This document shows positions 62,700 through 64,000 of a stretch of 64,000 bases of DNA, piece by piece; position 1 is the first letter of the stretch, and each line of letters opens with the position of its first letter. The notes beneath the pieces are model-generated. The model was not told the DNA's origin and made no database searches. It saw only the letters and a program-made list of their open reading frames with translations. Source of the stretch: Boswellia sacra (Eukaryota; Streptophyta; Magnoliopsida; Sapindales; Burseraceae); NCBI GenBank assembly GCA_013180625.2, contig SNVD02011186.1, forward strand, positions 124,001 through 188,000, in the 5' to 3' direction. A program made the translations under genes and the position numbers.

Positions 62700-63954
62700 A
62701 TGTTGTCGACAGGTGTTTATGTACTTGTTCCCTTGGTGATCATAGCCATTTCCCATTGGAAACATAAATGGAGGAATCCCACATGCAACGGGAAGCTCCC
62801 TTCAGGTTCCATGGGCTTGCCTTTGATTGGAGAGACTCTTCAGTTTTTCATCTCCAGCAAGTCTTTAGATATTCATCCTTTCATCAAAACACAAGAATAC
62901 ACAAGTTTAGTGATCATCAATCAATATTATCATATTTCTTCAATTAGTTATTGATCAGTTTTTAATATTATATTCTTTGTATAATTTTGTACTGTTAATT
63001 AATTTTAGATATGGGCCTCTGTTCAAAACGAGCTTGGTTGGTCGACTGGTTGTCTTTACATCTGATCCGGATTTCAGTCATCTAATCTTTCAACAAGAAG
63101 AAAAGCTGGTAATATGGTGGTACATGGACTCTTTTGTTAAGCTTGTTGGTCTGAGTGGCTCGGATAAAGATGGTTCATGCAATATTCTTGCTGGAAACCT
63201 ACACAAACACTTAAAGAAATTGGTTTTGGATCAGTTTGCTCCTCTAAACCTGAGAGAGAAGCTTTTTCCTGAATTGGAAGAAATGATCAACCAATCCTTG
63301 TCTAATTGGACCACCCAGCCATTTGTGGAAGTGAAGCAAGCATGTTCAGCGGTCAGTTCTTCTCTTGTTAACACACACACACACACACACACTAATTTAT
63401 ATATATTCTTTATTACGGAAATTAAGCTAACCTAGATGTTCTAATTTCTATTGCAGATGATAATAGATTTCACCCTGAGACATATTTTTTGTTATAGTCT
63501 TGAAAAGTATGGAGAAGTTTTGGCTGAAGAATTTACTGATTTCTTTGAAGGGCTTATGTCTTTGCCAATAAATGTTCCGGGCACTGCCCAACGCAGGTGC
63601 TTCCAGGTAATATATATATATATTATCTAGAATAAATAAATTCGTTCGATGTTCACATGAGTTAGTTCTACAAACTGTTTTAAAATTGTGTTTATGCACG
63701 TTCAGAAGCAAAAGAGTACAGTAAAGATGATGGGGAAGATGATAGAGGAACGAGAGGCATCCGCAGAAGCAAGACGAGGGGACTTAATTGATCTTATTGT
63801 GGATGACATGAAAACCAATAAATTACTCACATATGATCTTGCGCCTTATATAATGTTCGGTCTTCTACTTGCCACCTTTGAGACAATCTCGACCACCTTA
63901 ACAATGACCATGGTGTCACTCACAGAACACCCTTTGGTGATGCAAGAGTTCGAG
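62700..63954 (+). CDS. Cytochrome P450, CYP87-like, partial, with apparent 2-nt frameshift in exon 1
   Basis: Exons at 62700-62904, 63009-63351, 63457-63606 and 63706-63954 cover the N-terminal half; the heme-binding part lies beyond the window. The protein starts MLSTGVYVLVPLVIIAIS, an ER membrane anchor, followed by the Pro-rich hinge LPSGSMGLPLIGETLQFF, then RYGPLFKTSLVGR and the I-helix region ATFETIS. The spacing and motifs resemble the CYP87/CYP708/CYP716 group, which mostly oxidise steroids and triterpenes. Exons 2-4 join in phase, but exon 1 ending at the GT of 62905 is out of phase: an extra CA in AAAACACAAG near 62890 explains this and would restore the expected length of the PFIK...YGPLF segment if absent. 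An in-phase GT at 62861 would delete about 14 residues. Substrate unknown. Confidence 0.8.
63370..63392. repeat. AC microsatellite in intron 2 of the P450 gene
   Basis: Simple AC run just after the exon 2 donor at 63352. Confidence 0.9.
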
Positions 63955-64000
63955 GTATTTGATTGATGCCACTACCTTATCCAGCATAGCATTCTTCTTC

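Overview
This is nuclear genomic DNA of a flowering plant, most likely a eudicot. The genes are split by AT-rich introns with GT-AG borders and belong to plant families (GUX, TBL, DUF506, PPR, SCPL, TED7-like). Spacers are AT-rich and full of plant transposons. A broken endogenous pararetrovirus copy of the petuvirus type and the general look suggest a woody eudicot such as Citrus, but the species is inference.

Layout. 1-13.9 kb is a repeat-rich graveyard: a decayed but still intron-bearing mitochondrial RPS9 copy, a CACTA-like end, a truncated caulimovirid (pararetrovirus) relic lying between two 37-bp inverted repeats, a second CACTA-like end, a small hAT-like element, and a perfect solo LTR (5-bp target duplication) inside an older element. 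14.0-15.0 kb holds an intact DUF506 gene. 15-21.5 kb is mostly empty, with two neighbouring pseudogene scraps (subtilase and geranylgeranyl diphosphate synthase). 21.5-27.4 kb is a complete 13-exon VPS45 gene on the minus strand. All other intact genes are on the plus strand: GUX3-like xylan glucuronosyltransferase (29.1-32.5), plastid RimP-like protein (33.7-35.9, with a damaged splice donor), serine carboxypeptidase-like (38.9-42.4), a PPR protein resembling At3g09040 (43.5-46.5), a TBL/DUF231 acetyltransferase-like gene (48.7-51.5), a TED7-like proline-rich membrane protein (53.2-53.8) and an acyl-ACP desaturase (56.9-58.2). 58.2-62.6 kb is again transposon-rich, with a fold-back element and a hAT element with a perfect 8-bp duplication. 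The window ends inside a CYP87-like P450 whose first exon seems shifted by 2 nt.

The genes do not form a pathway. Three have cell-wall links (GUX3-like, TBL, TED7-like), but nothing shows that this is more than chance. The most unusual items are the hairpin-structured element at 60.5-61.35 kb, the inverted-repeat-bounded pararetrovirus relic, and two apparently disabled genes (RimP-like donor, P450 frameshift). All calls come from reading the sequence and recognising families; no search was run.
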